Assembly (NCBI GenBank): GCA_015492245.1
Contig: WGFM01000012.1
Span: 1 to 64,000 of the forward strand
Direction: 5' to 3'
DNA: 64,000 bases
Origin: Deltaproteobacteria bacterium
Lineage (GTDB): Bacteria; Desulfobacterota; GWC2-55-46; DRQE01
In this document: positions 18,524 to 27,635 of the stretch, piece after piece
How positions within the stretch are numbered: position 1 is the first letter of the stretch
Layout: every line of letters begins with the position of its first letter
Program-made: the position numbers and the translations under genes
The notes under the pieces: model-generated
What the model was told of the DNA's origin: nothing
The model's input: only the letters and a program-made list of their open reading frames with translations
The model's database searches: none

Positions 18524-20690
18524 CGGGCTCGAGCCTCCTTCCATCCTTTAGTCTTGTAACCTTCTTTATCTTCTTTGCACCCTGAAGCTCTTTTATTATG
18601 GCGTTAAGGTGATCCACACTCTGCACCTCTATCTCGAAGGTGCATATGGCAAGTCTGTCTGTGGTGGTGCGTATGTTGGCCCCTGTTATATTTGCATCGG
18701 CATTCTTTATTATGTTTGTCATCTCTGCAAGGAGTCCCTTCTCATCGAGGGCTATGACCTCTATCTTCACAGGTCTCAGGACCACCGCCTCTTTGTCCCA
18801 GTCTGCATCCACCCTTCTTTCAGTGTCCACATCTATTATATTCTGGCAGCCTTTGTGGTGTATGGTTATGCCCTGCCCCGTGGTTATCAGCCCCATTATG
18901 GGTTCTCCAGGCAGGGGGTTGCAGCAGCCTGCAAATTTTACCAGTATGTCCTCAAGCCCCCTTATCTTTATGCCCTCGCTGGCAGGTCTTCCTTTGAGGC
19001 GCTGGAGCACCTTCTTGAAAGAAGGTAGCCTCTTTCTGATGGATAATCCTTGCTGTGGCAGAAGCTTGCTTACAAGCTGCCTTACCGGTATCTTCCCATA
19101 ACCTATGTTTGCAAGCAGTGTTTCTGTGGAGTTGAACCCCATAAGGTGGGCCGCCTTCTCGAGTTCGCCTGATTCTGCAAGCTCTGAAAGGTTGAGGTTG
19201 TGTCTTCGAAGTTCCTTCTCGCAGATTTCCCTGCCCAGTGCAAGGCTCTTTTCTCTCTCCTCTGTCTTTATCCACCTTCTTATGCGGGTCTTAGCCCTTG
19301 AGGTTACCACGAACTTGAGCCAGTCCTTGCTGGGCTTGTGATTGGGTGAGGTTATTATCTCCACCACATCACCGTTTTTCAACCTGTACTTGAGGGGAAC
19401 CATCTTTCCATTCACCATTGCCCCTGAGCAGCGGTGCCCCACCTCGGTATGTATGCCATAGGCAAAGTCCACAGGCGTGGCACCTGCAGGGAATACCCTT
19501 ATGTCTCCCCTTGGTGTGAAGACGAATATCTCCTCTGGAAAGAGGTCCACCTTGAGGGTCTCGAGGAACTCGAAGGAGTCCTTAAGGTCTTTCTGCCACT
19601 CGAGTATCCTGCGTATCCAGGCAAAGCTGAGCTCGTGTCTGTCAGCGGTGTGGGGTTTGCCTTCCTTGTATTTCCAGTGGGCTGCTATACCATATTCGGC
19701 TATCCTGTGCATCTCCTTCGTGCGTATCTGGATTTCTATCCTCTTGCCCTGTGGGCCCACCACGGTGGTGTGCAGGGACTGATACATGTTCTGCTTGGGC
19801 AGTGCTATGTAGTCCTTGAACCTCCATGGCAGTGGCTTCCACAGGGAATGCACTATGCCGAGCACAGAGTAGCAATCGCGCACGGTGTCAACTATGACCC
19901 TGAATGCCAGGATGTCGTATATGTTCTCAAAGTCCACACCCTGTTCCTCCATCTTCAGGTATATGCTGTAGAGGTGTTTCAGTCTGCCGCTTATATCACC
20001 CTCTATACTGTGTTCCGCGAGCTTTTCCCGAAGCATACTGGTTACAACAGATATGTATCTTTCCTTCTCCTTTTCCTCCCTTATTATGAGTTCCTTAAGT
20101 TTTCTGTATCTTTCCGGCTCAAGGTACTTGAAGGAAAGGTCCTCAAGCTCTGTCTTCATCCAGCCTATACCGAGCCTGTTGGCGAGCGGGGCGTATATGT
20201 CCAGTGTTTCCTGGGCTATCTTCTTCTGTTTCTCCCTTGCAAGGGGCGAGAGGGTGCGCATGTTGTGGAGCCTGTCTGCAAGTTTTATGAGCACCACCCT
20301 TATATCCTTTGCCATGGCAAGGAGCATCTTTCGGAAGTTTTCTGCCTCCACATCCTCCTTCTTCCACTGGGATATGTGGCTCAACTTGGTCAGGGCATCC
20401 ACCAGGTTTACTATCTCCTCACCAAAGTGCTCCCTTATCTCTTCCACGGTGGTGAAGGTATCCTCCACAGTGTCATGCAGCAGCCCTGTTGCAACAGCGT
20501 TTACATCCATCTTGAGGTCTGTGAGTATCTTTGCCACCGCAAGGGGATGGGCAAGGTAGGGCTCTCCGGAGATACGGGTCTGCCCCTTGTGGACCTTTGC
20601 AGAGAATATATAGGCCTGTTTTATCAGGTCCAGATTGGCAGAGGGGTTGTAAGAGGCAACCCTCTCCAGTATGTCCTCTATTCTTACCAT
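18453..20690 (-). CDS. rel: bifunctional (p)ppGpp synthetase/hydrolase (Rel/SpoT)
   Basis: 745 residues. The HD hydrolase domain shows HPLAVAKIL and LLHDTVEDT near residue 72. The synthetase domain has RFKDYIALPKQNMYQSLHTT near residue 290; the RFKD signature marks bifunctional Rel/SpoT enzymes rather than synthetase-only RelA. TGS (VFTPRGDIRVFPAGATPVDF) and C-terminal ACT domains follow. It makes and degrades (p)ppGpp in the stringent response. The last 35 or so residues after the ACT domain extend out of frame into ridA. ATG 20690 has no ribosome site but a promoter -10 box 8 nt upstream, so the mRNA is predicted leaderless. Confidence 0.95.
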   Translation of the reverse strand: MVRIEDILERVASYNPSANLDLIKQAYIFSAKVHKGQTRISGEPYLAHPLAVAKILTDLKMDVNAVATGLLHDTVEDTFTTVEEIREHFGEEIVNLVDALTKLSHISQWKKEDVEAENFRKMLLAMAKDIRVVLIKLADRLHNMRTLSPLAREKQKKIAQETLDIYAPLANRLGIGWMKTELEDLSFKYLEPERYRKLKELIIREEKEKERYISVVTSMLREKLAEHSIEGDISGRLKHLYSIYLKMEEQGVDFENIYDILAFRVIVDTVRDCYSVLGIVHSLWKPLPWRFKDYIALPKQNMYQSLHTTVVGPQGKRIEIQIRTKEMHRIAEYGIAAHWKYKEGKPHTADRHELSFAWIRRILEWQKDLKDSFEFLETLKVDLFPEEIFVFTPRGDIRVFPAGATPVDFAYGIHTEVGHRCSGAMVNGKMVPLKYRLKNGDVVEIITSPNHKPSKDWLKFVVTSRAKTRIRRWIKTEEREKSLALGREICEKELRRHNLNLSELAESGELEKAAHLMGFNSTETLLANIGYGKIPVRQLVSKLLPQQGLSIRKRLPSFKKVLQRLKGRPASEGIKIRGLEDILVKFAGCCNPLPGEPIMGLITTGQGITIHHKGCQNIIDVDTERRVDADWDKEAVVLRPVKIEVIALDEKGLLAEMTNIIKNADANITGANIRTTTDRLAICTFEIEVQSVDHLNAIIKELQGAKKIKKVTRLKDGRRLEPDEADSHHPRSRTIWTIFTGRKGS

Positions 20691-20698
20691 ATAGTTCT

Positions 20699-20727
20699 AA
20701 TTTACCTTAAAAACCGTCTGTTTGCAA
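20699..20727 (-). promoter_or_regulatory. promoter of rel (predicted leaderless)
   Basis: On the minus strand TTGCAA (20727-20722), a 17-bp spacer, TAAATT (20704-20699), then 8 nt to the A of the ATG at 20690. The predicted start of transcription falls at or next to the start codon. Confidence 0.6.
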
Positions 20728-20751
20728 ATCCATTGTGGAAAAGTAGGGTGT

Positions 20752-20773
20752 GGAGGGGCAGGGATGCCCCTCC
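20752..20773 (-). terminator. hairpin downstream of nirBD
   Basis: A perfect 9-bp stem (GGAGGGGCA / TGCCCCTCC, 4-nt loop) lies between the nirD stop and the rel promoter. On the minus strand it is followed only by a weak, displaced T tract (CTACTTTTCC), so termination is plausible but not strong. Confidence 0.45.
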
Positions 20774-20813
20774 TGTGGCGAGAGGGCTTGATAAAGAGAG
20801 GAGGGGTTAAGAC

Positions 20814-21128
20814 CTACTCACATATCCATATGTAGCCATCCTTGAGTTCTGTCCTGAATACCTTGATAGTTCCTGCCCCTTCATCAGCACCGTTAGAGAG
20901 TGTGCCGGTTGCAAGGTCTATACGCATGCTGTGGAGCGGGCATATAAGGGTGTTGCCAGAGAGCATGCCCTCTGATATTGGGCCTTCCCTGTGGGGACAA
21001 CGGTTCTCCAGGGCGAAGAACCTGTCCCCTCTTGTCCTGAAGAGGGCTACCTCCCTGTCCTCAAGCTGCACCCTTATACCAGTCCCTGGTGGTATGGTAT
21101 CTACAGGGCATATCCTGTGTCTTCCCAT
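20814..21128 (-). CDS. nirD: Rieske-type small subunit of nitrite reductase
   Basis: 104 residues with a full Rieske [2Fe-2S] set: CPHREG near residue 43 and CPLHSM near 63 (Cys-x-His pairs). It is the NirD partner of NirB in NAD(P)H-dependent nitrite reduction. E. coli NirD lacks the cluster ligands, so this is the cluster-bearing form seen in many bacteria. ATG 21128 is chosen because GGAGGT lies 10 nt upstream, within the nirB stop region; an in-frame ATG at 21146 has no site. It starts 8 nt after the nirB stop. Confidence 0.88.
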   Translation of the reverse strand: MGRHRICPVDTIPPGTGIRVQLEDREVALFRTRGDRFFALENRCPHREGPISEGMLSGNTLICPLHSMRIDLATGTLSNGADEGAGTIKVFRTELKDGYIWICE

Positions 21129-21135
21129 CTTAAGG

Positions 21136-23562
21136 CTAACCTCCATGGTTTACTGTAAGATAGTCTGCAGGATGGGTGGCAACGGAGTCTTCCCTCCAGG
21201 GGTCTCGCTCTATGGTGGACAGATAGTGGTCGAGCCTTTTGACAAGCTCGCTCTGTTCTTTCTCATCGAGCACCCTGGATTTAACTGTCTCCATGCCTAT
21301 CCGTTCTATCCACTGGGATGTTCGTTCCCCGTAGAAGGCATCCTCTCTGTAGAACTGCACAAATGCCTTTACCACTTCCTCCACCTCATCCTCTTCTTTG
21401 GCAACGGTAAGAAGTTCTGCCACCTTTGTTCTCACCCCACCGTTACCTCCGCAGTATATCTCCCAGCCACCTTCTATTCCCACTATACCTGTATCCTTTA
21501 TGGTGGCTTCTGCACAGTTTCTGGGACACCCTGTAACCCCAAGCTTGAGCTTTGCAGGTGTCCATATGCCTTCGAGCTCTCTTTCGAGCCTTATGCCGAG
21601 TTCCATGGATGGCTTGGTTGCGAACCTGCACCACCTTGAACCCACACAGGTCTTTACGGTCCTCAATGCCTTCCCGTAGGCATATCCAGATGGCATCCCC
21701 AGTGCCTGCCATACCTCTGGTAGACACTCCTTTTTGACACCCATAAGGGCTATCCTCTGCCCGCCTGTAAGTTTTATGTCTTTTATTCCGAACCTTTTTG
21801 CCACCTCCACTATACGCTCGAGTTCTTCTACGGTGGCAAGCCCTCCTCTTATCCTGGGGACCACTGAGAATGTGCCATCCTTCTGGATGTTTGCATGGAG
21901 CCTTTCGTTGCAGTGGCGTGAGTATATGTCGTCAACCGCCTTGTCAGGGAAGAACATCTTAACATAGTAGTTTATGGCAGGCCTGCATATATGACAGCCC
22001 TCCCCCTTCCAGTCCAGAATCTCCGTGACGCTATCTACAGACAGTAACCTCTTTTTCCAGATAGCCTCTTTGAGTTCCTTGTGGCTCATCTCGGTGCACT
22101 CGCACACAGGCATCTCGAGGGAAGATTGTCTGAAGGCCCCACCGAGCACCGTTGCAAGGAGCTCATCTATAAGCGGGCCACAACCACCACAGGATGTGCC
22201 TGCACGGGTATGTTTCGAGACCTCCTGGCGTGTGGTGAGCCCCTTCTCTGTTATGGCATCCACTATCATCTTTTTGGTTACACCGTTACATCCACACACT
22301 ATGGTGTCGTCTGTCATGAGGGATGTTACGGACACACCCGAATGGCCTGCATTACCAAGGGAGGGGTTGTTGAAAAGTAGTGTGGATGGGTCTGCCTCAA
22401 GGGCTTTCCCATCCTGTATGAGCTTCATGAGGTATGGCCCTATGGAGGTGTCTCCAAAGAGCACCGCACCATGCAGGATGTTACCGCTTATTACAAGCTT
22501 TTTGTAGACATTTCTGGTTCTGTCCATGTATTCTATGGTGTCTGCCCCTGCAGAATCTATCCTGCCGACAGAGAACACATCCACCCCTTCGACCTTGAGT
22601 TTCGTTGCAACGGGTGGTTCAACATAGCTTTTAAGGCCCTGTCCTGTTATGTGGTAGGCGAGTATCTTTGCCTGCTCGAAAAGTGGGGCCACAAGCCCGT
22701 AGGTCTTTCCCCTCCACTGGCAGCACTCACCCACCGCATACACAGAGGGGTCTGTTATGGACTGCATGTAGTCGTTCACCACAACCCCCCTTCCACAGAA
22801 AAGCCTCATCTTCTTGGCAAGCTCTATGTTCGGCCCTATACCGCATGAGATGACCACCATCTGGCAGATAAGCTCCTTCGAGTCCTTGAACCTTACTCCC
22901 TCTACCCTCTCATCACCCACAATCTCCTCTGTGAGGGTGGAGAGGATAAACCCTATGCCCTCTTTTTCGAGTTCTTCTTTAAGAAGCCTGCCTGCCACCT
23001 CATCGAGCTGGAGGTTCATCAAGGTGGGCTGGTCATGAACCACCACCACATCGAGGCCCTGTTTTCTGAGCCCCTTTGCGGCCTCAAGCCCAAGTAGCCC
23101 ACCACCTATGACCACGGCCCTCTTTGCCTTCCTGGCACCACGGAGTATGTGCTCACAGTCTGCTATGTCCCTGAAGGTGTAAACCCCCTTCTTGTCCGTT
23201 CCCTTTATGGGGGGGACGAAGGGGTTGGAGCCCGTTGCAAGTATAAGGAAGTTGTAGTCCTCCTGGGTGCCATCTTTTGCAACTACCTTTCGCCAGCCAC
23301 GCTGAACATCCACCACCTCCTTGCCCAGGTGCAGCCTTATACCATTCTCCCTGTACCACTCAAGGGGGTGGAGCACTATCTCTTCGGGGTTCTTGTCTCC
23401 TGCAAGCACGGAAGAGAGCAGAATCCTGTTGTAGTTGGGGTAGGGCTCTTTGCCGAATATGGTTATGTCGAACATGTTAGGGGCTATCTGGATTATCTCC
23501 TCGATGGCCTTCATGCCTGCCATACCACAGCCCACCATTACCAGCTTTTTCTTCATGGGCAA
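21136..23562 (-). CDS. nirB: nitrite reductase large subunit (siroheme, Fe-S, FAD)
   Basis: 808 residues. An N-terminal FAD/NAD(P)H oxidoreductase domain (VMVGCGMAGMKAIEEI) is followed by two BFD-type [2Fe-2S] regions (CGCNG near residue 422 with SCGGC, and CECTEM near 485 with GCHIC), a ferredoxin-like half domain, and a siroheme/[4Fe-4S] site with CVGSRWC near 638 and GCPRNC near 676. It reduces nitrite to ammonium in the cytoplasm. TTG 23562 is listed because AAGGAGG is 7 nt upstream; ATG 23556 is the alternative at 13 nt. nirD follows; no nitrite transporter gene is nearby. Confidence 0.93.
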   Translation of the reverse strand: MPMKKKLVMVGCGMAGMKAIEEIIQIAPNMFDITIFGKEPYPNYNRILLSSVLAGDKNPEEIVLHPLEWYRENGIRLHLGKEVVDVQRGWRKVVAKDGTQEDYNFLILATGSNPFVPPIKGTDKKGVYTFRDIADCEHILRGARKAKRAVVIGGGLLGLEAAKGLRKQGLDVVVVHDQPTLMNLQLDEVAGRLLKEELEKEGIGFILSTLTEEIVGDERVEGVRFKDSKELICQMVVISCGIGPNIELAKKMRLFCGRGVVVNDYMQSITDPSVYAVGECCQWRGKTYGLVAPLFEQAKILAYHITGQGLKSYVEPPVATKLKVEGVDVFSVGRIDSAGADTIEYMDRTRNVYKKLVISGNILHGAVLFGDTSIGPYLMKLIQDGKALEADPSTLLFNNPSLGNAGHSGVSVTSLMTDDTIVCGCNGVTKKMIVDAITEKGLTTRQEVSKHTRAGTSCGGCGPLIDELLATVLGGAFRQSSLEMPVCECTEMSHKELKEAIWKKRLLSVDSVTEILDWKGEGCHICRPAINYYVKMFFPDKAVDDIYSRHCNERLHANIQKDGTFSVVPRIRGGLATVEELERIVEVAKRFGIKDIKLTGGQRIALMGVKKECLPEVWQALGMPSGYAYGKALRTVKTCVGSRWCRFATKPSMELGIRLERELEGIWTPAKLKLGVTGCPRNCAEATIKDTGIVGIEGGWEIYCGGNGGVRTKVAELLTVAKEEDEVEEVVKAFVQFYREDAFYGERTSQWIERIGMETVKSRVLDEKEQSELVKRLDHYLSTIERDPWREDSVATHPADYLTVNHGG

Positions 23563-23661
23563 CAGTCAACCTCCTTCATTATGTTACTCCTGTTTTCTTC
23601 GAAGACATCCATTGTCCCGGAAAGTGCGATCAGATAAGAATGAAGATACACCACGGCGTGT

Positions 23662-23681
23662 CATCTACAGGATTGTAGATG
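23662..23681 (-). promoter_or_regulatory. perfect inverted repeat upstream of nirB
   Basis: CATCTACA (23662-23669) and TGTAGATG (23674-23681) form an 8-bp perfect inverted repeat with a 4-nt loop, about 100 bp before the nirB start in a 233-bp gap between nirB and rho. It could be an operator for a nitrite/NO-responsive regulator or a leader hairpin. No clear -35/-10 pair was found beside it. Confidence 0.4.
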
Positions 23682-23795
23682 CAATAGCTGTGCCAGGCTG
23701 AAAGATGGCCTGATGCCTGCCTTTCTGCACGGTATTTATGCAGTGGTGGTGGGCTGTGCCTACAAAACAGGCAGTGGGTCATGTATGCTGGTGGC

Positions 23796-25043
23796 CTATC
23801 TGCTCATGGATGCAAGGAACTCTTTGTTGGTCTTTGTGTGCTGCATCTTGTCGAGCAGGAACTCCATGCTCTCTATGGGGTTAAGTGGCTGGAGCACCTT
23901 TCTGAGTATCCAGATTCTATTGAGGTCTTCCTTGGGTAAAAGAAGTTCTTCTTTTCTCGTGCCGGATTTATTGAGGTCTATGGCAGGGAATATGCGTCTT
24001 TCTGCAAGCTTGCGGTCGAGCACGAGTTCCATGTTGCCTGTGCCCTTGAACTCTTCGAATATGACCTCGTCCATACGGCTGCCCGTTTCTATAAGGGCAG
24101 TGGCCATTATGGTGAGGCTTCCGCCTTCCTCGATGTTTCTGGCCGCACCGAAGAAGCGTTTCGGCTTATGAAGGGCGTTTGAGTCCACGCCACCGGAGAG
24201 CACCTTTCCGCTTGGGGGCACTATGGCATTGTATGCCCTTGCAAGGCGTGTAATGCTGTCAAGCAGTATTACCACATCGTGGTGGTGTTCCACAAGCCTT
24301 TTTGCCTTCTCGAGGACCATCTCTGCCACCTGGACATGGCGCTGTGCCGGTTCATCGAAGGTGGAGCTTACAACCTCTCCCCTGACAGAGCGTTCCATGT
24401 CTGTAACCTCTTCGGGTCTTTCGTCTATAAGTAGCACTATGAGTATGATTTCCGGGTGGTTCTTCTCTATGGAGTTGGCTATGTTCTGGAGTATGGTGGT
24501 CTTGCCTGCCCTTGGTGGTGATACTATAAGCCCCCTCTGCCCCTTGCCTATGGGGGTGAAAAGATCCATCACCCTCATTGACATGTCTCCACCAGTGGTC
24601 TCAAGCTTTATCCTCTCCTGTGGATACAGGGGGGTAAGGTTGTCGAAGAGTATCTTCTCTTTGGCAACCTCGGGGTCTTCGTAGTTGAGCTTTTCCACCT
24701 TGAGCAGGGCAAAGTACCTTTCGCCTTCCTTGGGTGGGCGTATCTGTCCCGAGATTATGTCGCCTGTTCTTAGGTTGAACTTTCTTATCTGAGATGGGGA
24801 TACATATATATCGTCCGGGCCTGGCAGGTAGTTGTAGTCAGGAGCCCTGAGGAAGCCGAAGCCATCGGGCAGTATCTCCAGGACCCCCTCACCGGTTATG
24901 ACCCCGTTCTGCTCGCTCTGGGCCTGGAGGATGGCAAATATGAGGTCCTGTTTACGCATCGAGGAGGCACCCTCGATGTTGTATTTCTTTGCAAGCGTGG
25001 TGAGCTCACTGATCTTCTTCTCTTTTAATTCCTTTAGGTTCAT
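23796..25043 (-). CDS. rho: transcription termination factor Rho
   Basis: 415 residues, near the E. coli length (419). The N-terminal SAP-like helical region [20 protein letters not shown] leads to a cold-shock-like RNA-binding domain ([20 protein letters not shown]) and a RecA-type ATPase with Walker A PPRAGKTT near residue 178 and [14 protein letters not shown] as the B/catalytic region. It is the hexameric RNA helicase that ends transcription of untranslated RNA. ATG 25043 has GGGAGAAG upstream. It has its own strong promoter and a leader of about 190 nt, as expected for autoregulated rho genes. Confidence 0.96.
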   Translation of the reverse strand: MNLKELKEKKISELTTLAKKYNIEGASSMRKQDLIFAILQAQSEQNGVITGEGVLEILPDGFGFLRAPDYNYLPGPDDIYVSPSQIRKFNLRTGDIISGQIRPPKEGERYFALLKVEKLNYEDPEVAKEKILFDNLTPLYPQERIKLETTGGDMSMRVMDLFTPIGKGQRGLIVSPPRAGKTTILQNIANSIEKNHPEIILIVLLIDERPEEVTDMERSVRGEVVSSTFDEPAQRHVQVAEMVLEKAKRLVEHHHDVVILLDSITRLARAYNAIVPPSGKVLSGGVDSNALHKPKRFFGAARNIEEGGSLTIMATALIETGSRMDEVIFEEFKGTGNMELVLDRKLAERRIFPAIDLNKSGTRKEELLLPKEDLNRIWILRKVLQPLNPIESMEFLLDKMQHTKTNKEFLASMSR

Positions 25044-25238
25044 AGACTTCTCCCCTGATAATTTTGGTTTTTAAGGATTTTCAGGACAATCAAACTCGAA
25101 GATTTGTGGTTTGTATTCAACTTCTTTTCGTATGGTTTTAAGGATTTTTCTTCCTGCGGACTTCAGACCTTCCGGGATTGATATTTGTTCGTAAGATATG
25201 CTGGAATACTATGACAATCCATATTGAAGGGTATCTTC

Positions 25239-25267
25239 AGAATAGCACCATTCTTCATCCATGTCAA
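25239..25267 (-). promoter_or_regulatory. promoter of rho
   Basis: On the minus strand TTGACA (25267-25262), a 17-bp spacer and TATTCT (25244-25239). The -35 box overlaps the coaE stop codon. Transcription from about 25232 gives a roughly 190-nt untranslated leader before rho. Confidence 0.7.
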
Positions 25268-25896
25268 CCCCTTTTTGTCCGAAATTTTTCTGCCACAGCC
25301 TTTTTAAGTTCTTCGAAGAGTCTTTTCACCTCTTGGGTGGTCTTCTCCATGGTGCCGGAGTTGTCTATGACAAAGTCTGCGTATCCGAGTTTTTCTTCCT
25401 GTGGCATCTGGGCACCGAGTCTCTGCCGTGCATCCTCTTCTGTAAGGGAGAACCTCTCCATGGCTCTTCTTATCTGCTGGTCTTCGGTGGCAGTAACCAC
25501 CACGATTTTGTCCACCCTTTTGTGAAAACCTGCCTCTATGAGGAGGGCTGCATCCACCACTATTATGGCATCGGGTGAGCTCTTCTCTATGAGCCCTATC
25601 CTTCGCTCGATCTCCTCGAGTATGCGCGGATGTGTTATGGCATTGAGCCTTTCAAGTTTCTCCCTGTCCTTGAAGACTGTTCTGGCAAGCCCTTTCCTGT
25701 CTATGGAGCCGTCTTCAAGGAGTATGTCTCTACCGAACTCATCTACTATCTCCTGCCAGGCAGGGCTTCCTTTGCCTATAACCCCATGGCCTATTGAATC
25801 GGCATCTATTATGTATGCCCCGAGAGCTTTGAGCTTTGAGGCAACAGTGCTCTTTCCCGCTGCCATATTGCCTGTAAGCCCCACAACTATCGCCAT
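25264..25896 (-). CDS. coaE: dephospho-CoA kinase
   Basis: 210 residues. The P-loop GLTGNMAAGKST lies at residues 6-17, then DADSIGHGVI and the LID region (RFSLTEEDARQRL). It phosphorylates dephospho-CoA in the last step of CoA synthesis. It is 9 nt downstream of pgeF in a rluD-pgeF-coaE arrangement, and its 3' end carries the rho promoter -35 box. Confidence 0.94.
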   Translation of the reverse strand: MAIVVGLTGNMAAGKSTVASKLKALGAYIIDADSIGHGVIGKGSPAWQEIVDEFGRDILLEDGSIDRKGLARTVFKDREKLERLNAITHPRILEEIERRIGLIEKSSPDAIIVVDAALLIEAGFHKRVDKIVVVTATEDQQIRRAMERFSLTEEDARQRLGAQMPQEEKLGYADFVIDNSGTMEKTTQEVKRLFEELKKAVAEKFRTKRG

Positions 25897-25905
25897 AGGG
25901 ATAAC

Positions 25906-26664
25906 CTACTCCTTGAGCATCACCATGTTGAGCTGCCTGCCTGTGGTTTTCTCTTTTCTGTAGGAAAAGAAGCTGTCCACACTGCAGGCAGTGCATGTGT
26001 TTGTCATATCAACATCCTTTATGCCCTCTTTCTGGAGCTGCCAGCCGTTTACAGTCTTGAGATCTATAGAGCGGGCCTTATTGTCCATGCCAGGGGCTTT
26101 CTGGAAGGCAGTTCTGAAACCCTCCATGAGTGTGGCACTCACCCTGTAGCAGCATCCCCCTATGGCAGGCCCTATGGCGGCTATAAGCTCTCGGGGTTCT
26201 ATGTTGTAGAGGGTTTTGAGCCTCCTTATGGTCAAGGGTACAACCTCCTTCAGTGTGCCCCGCCAGCCCGCATGCATTATAGCAGCCACCCTGCCATCTC
26301 TGTCAACCACTATTATGGGCACACAGTCTGCTGTGAGCACACAGAGGGCAATACCCCTTTTGTCTGTTATTATGGCGTCCGCACTGTATCTGCCCATACC
26401 ACACATGGCACTGTCTCTGATGTGCACCATGTTGTTGCCATGGACCTGGTTACAGACCACGAGCCTGCTTCTGTCAATCCCCAGCCTCTCTGCTATTATA
26501 GAGAGGTTTTTCTCGATGTTCTCCCCTCTGTCGCCCACATGATGGCCCACATTCAGGGAGCCGAAGGGTGGGGGGCTCACCCCGCCGGTTCTGCCGAGGA
26601 AGGCGTGCAGGATGTTACCTGCCTTTGAGAGGTTTTCTGCCTCTACGAGTGTTATCTTCTCCAT
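25906..26664 (-). CDS. pgeF: peptidoglycan editing factor / multicopper-oxidase-fold protein (YfiH)
   Basis: 252 residues with FLGRTGGVSPPPFGSLN near the N-terminus, CVLTADCVPIIV and MHAGWRG in the middle, the conserved Cys and two His residues of the YfiH/DUF152 family. PgeF in E. coli removes wrongly incorporated L-Ser from muropeptides; family members also show purine nucleoside phosphorylase or laccase-like activity. ATG 26664 is preferred over TTG 26682. Its first 50 bases overlap the 3' end of rluD in another frame. Confidence 0.88.
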   Translation of the reverse strand: MEKITLVEAENLSKAGNILHAFLGRTGGVSPPPFGSLNVGHHVGDRGENIEKNLSIIAERLGIDRSRLVVCNQVHGNNMVHIRDSAMCGMGRYSADAIITDKRGIALCVLTADCVPIIVVDRDGRVAAIMHAGWRGTLKEVVPLTIRRLKTLYNIEPRELIAAIGPAIGGCCYRVSATLMEGFRTAFQKAPGMDNKARSIDLKTVNGWQLQKEGIKDVDMTNTCTACSVDSFFSYRKEKTTGRQLNMVMLKE

Positions 26665-27607
26665 ATTCTTCGAGCACCTCAATAAACCCGTTCATCTCTT
26701 CTGGATACTCTGCGCAGAACTCCATGTATCTTCCATCCTGTGGGTGTGGTATACCCAGGGTTCTGGCATGCAGCAGTTGTCCCCCCACAGAGGAGAGTGT
26801 TTCCTTTACCTTCTCTGGTAGCGAGGCAGGTGGTGTGCGTTTTCCATAGAGAGGGTCTCCCACTATGGGGTGGCCTGCAAGTTTCATGTGAACCCGTATC
26901 TGGTGGGTTCTGCCTGTAACGGGCCTTAGCTCAACGAGGGTGAACCAGCCAAGCCGCCTTATGACACGAAAGTGTGTCGTTGCCCTTCGTGCCTTTGTGG
27001 TGCGTGGGGAGATCTTCTTTCTATCCCTTATGTCTCTACCCAGTGGTCTGTCTATTGTGCCTTCCTCTTCTTTCAGGATACCCCATACGATGGCATGGTA
27101 TATCTTGAGCGGCCTGTGGGCCTTGAAGGCATCAGCAAGCCTTCTGTAGGCCCTGTCTGTCTTTGCCACCACCATGACCCCTGAGGTATCCTTGTCGAGT
27201 CTGTGCACTATCCCTGGCCTCAGCGTGCCGCCTTCTTTCGATAGCTCTGTGCGATACAGAAGTGCATTGACGAGGGTGCCACAGGTTCTGCCTGCCCCGG
27301 GGTGGACAGTAAGCCCACGGGGCTTGTTTACCACTACGATGTGGTCGTCCTCGTAGAGTATGTCCACCCCTATGGGCTGTGGGATGGCAATGGGCTCTGG
27401 TCTTTCAGGCACATGTATGGTTATGGTCTCCCCTGGCCTTACCCTGTGGGCACCCTTTGTGGGCTTGCCATCTACGAGCACAAGCCCCTCTTCTATAAGC
27501 TCCTTCAGATAGGTTCTGCTCAGCTCTGGCAGTAGATGGCGAAGGTAGAGGTCAAGCCTTCTTGCAGAGTCCTCTTCTTTTACGGTAAAGCTGTAGTCTT
27601 TTCCCAT
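26615..27607 (-). CDS. rluD: 23S rRNA pseudouridine synthase RluD-type
   Basis: 330 residues. The N-terminal S4 RNA-binding domain (ARRLDLYLRHLLPELSRTYL) precedes the catalytic domain, with the active-site Asp in VHRLDKDTSGVMVVAKT near residue 140 and GRTHQIRVHM near residue 225. RluD-type enzymes modify helix 69 of 23S rRNA, though RluA/RluC-type specificity cannot be excluded. The final 17 residues overlap the pgeF start out of frame. It precedes pgeF and coaE. Confidence 0.92.
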   Translation of the reverse strand: MGKDYSFTVKEEDSARRLDLYLRHLLPELSRTYLKELIEEGLVLVDGKPTKGAHRVRPGETITIHVPERPEPIAIPQPIGVDILYEDDHIVVVNKPRGLTVHPGAGRTCGTLVNALLYRTELSKEGGTLRPGIVHRLDKDTSGVMVVAKTDRAYRRLADAFKAHRPLKIYHAIVWGILKEEEGTIDRPLGRDIRDRKKISPRTTKARRATTHFRVIRRLGWFTLVELRPVTGRTHQIRVHMKLAGHPIVGDPLYGKRTPPASLPEKVKETLSSVGGQLLHARTLGIPHPQDGRYMEFCAEYPEEMNGFIEVLEEYGEDNTRRGRKPLKGR

Positions 27608-27635
27608 TGGAAAGAAACCGTGGCTGTGGCCAGGC

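Noticed and set aside
19434-20810. A 458-codon open frame on the plus strand
   Set aside because: It is antisense to rel, whose HD, synthetase, TGS and ACT domains are unmistakable. The translation is rich in His, Tyr, Cys and Leu with no domain, as expected for a shadow frame under this codon bias.
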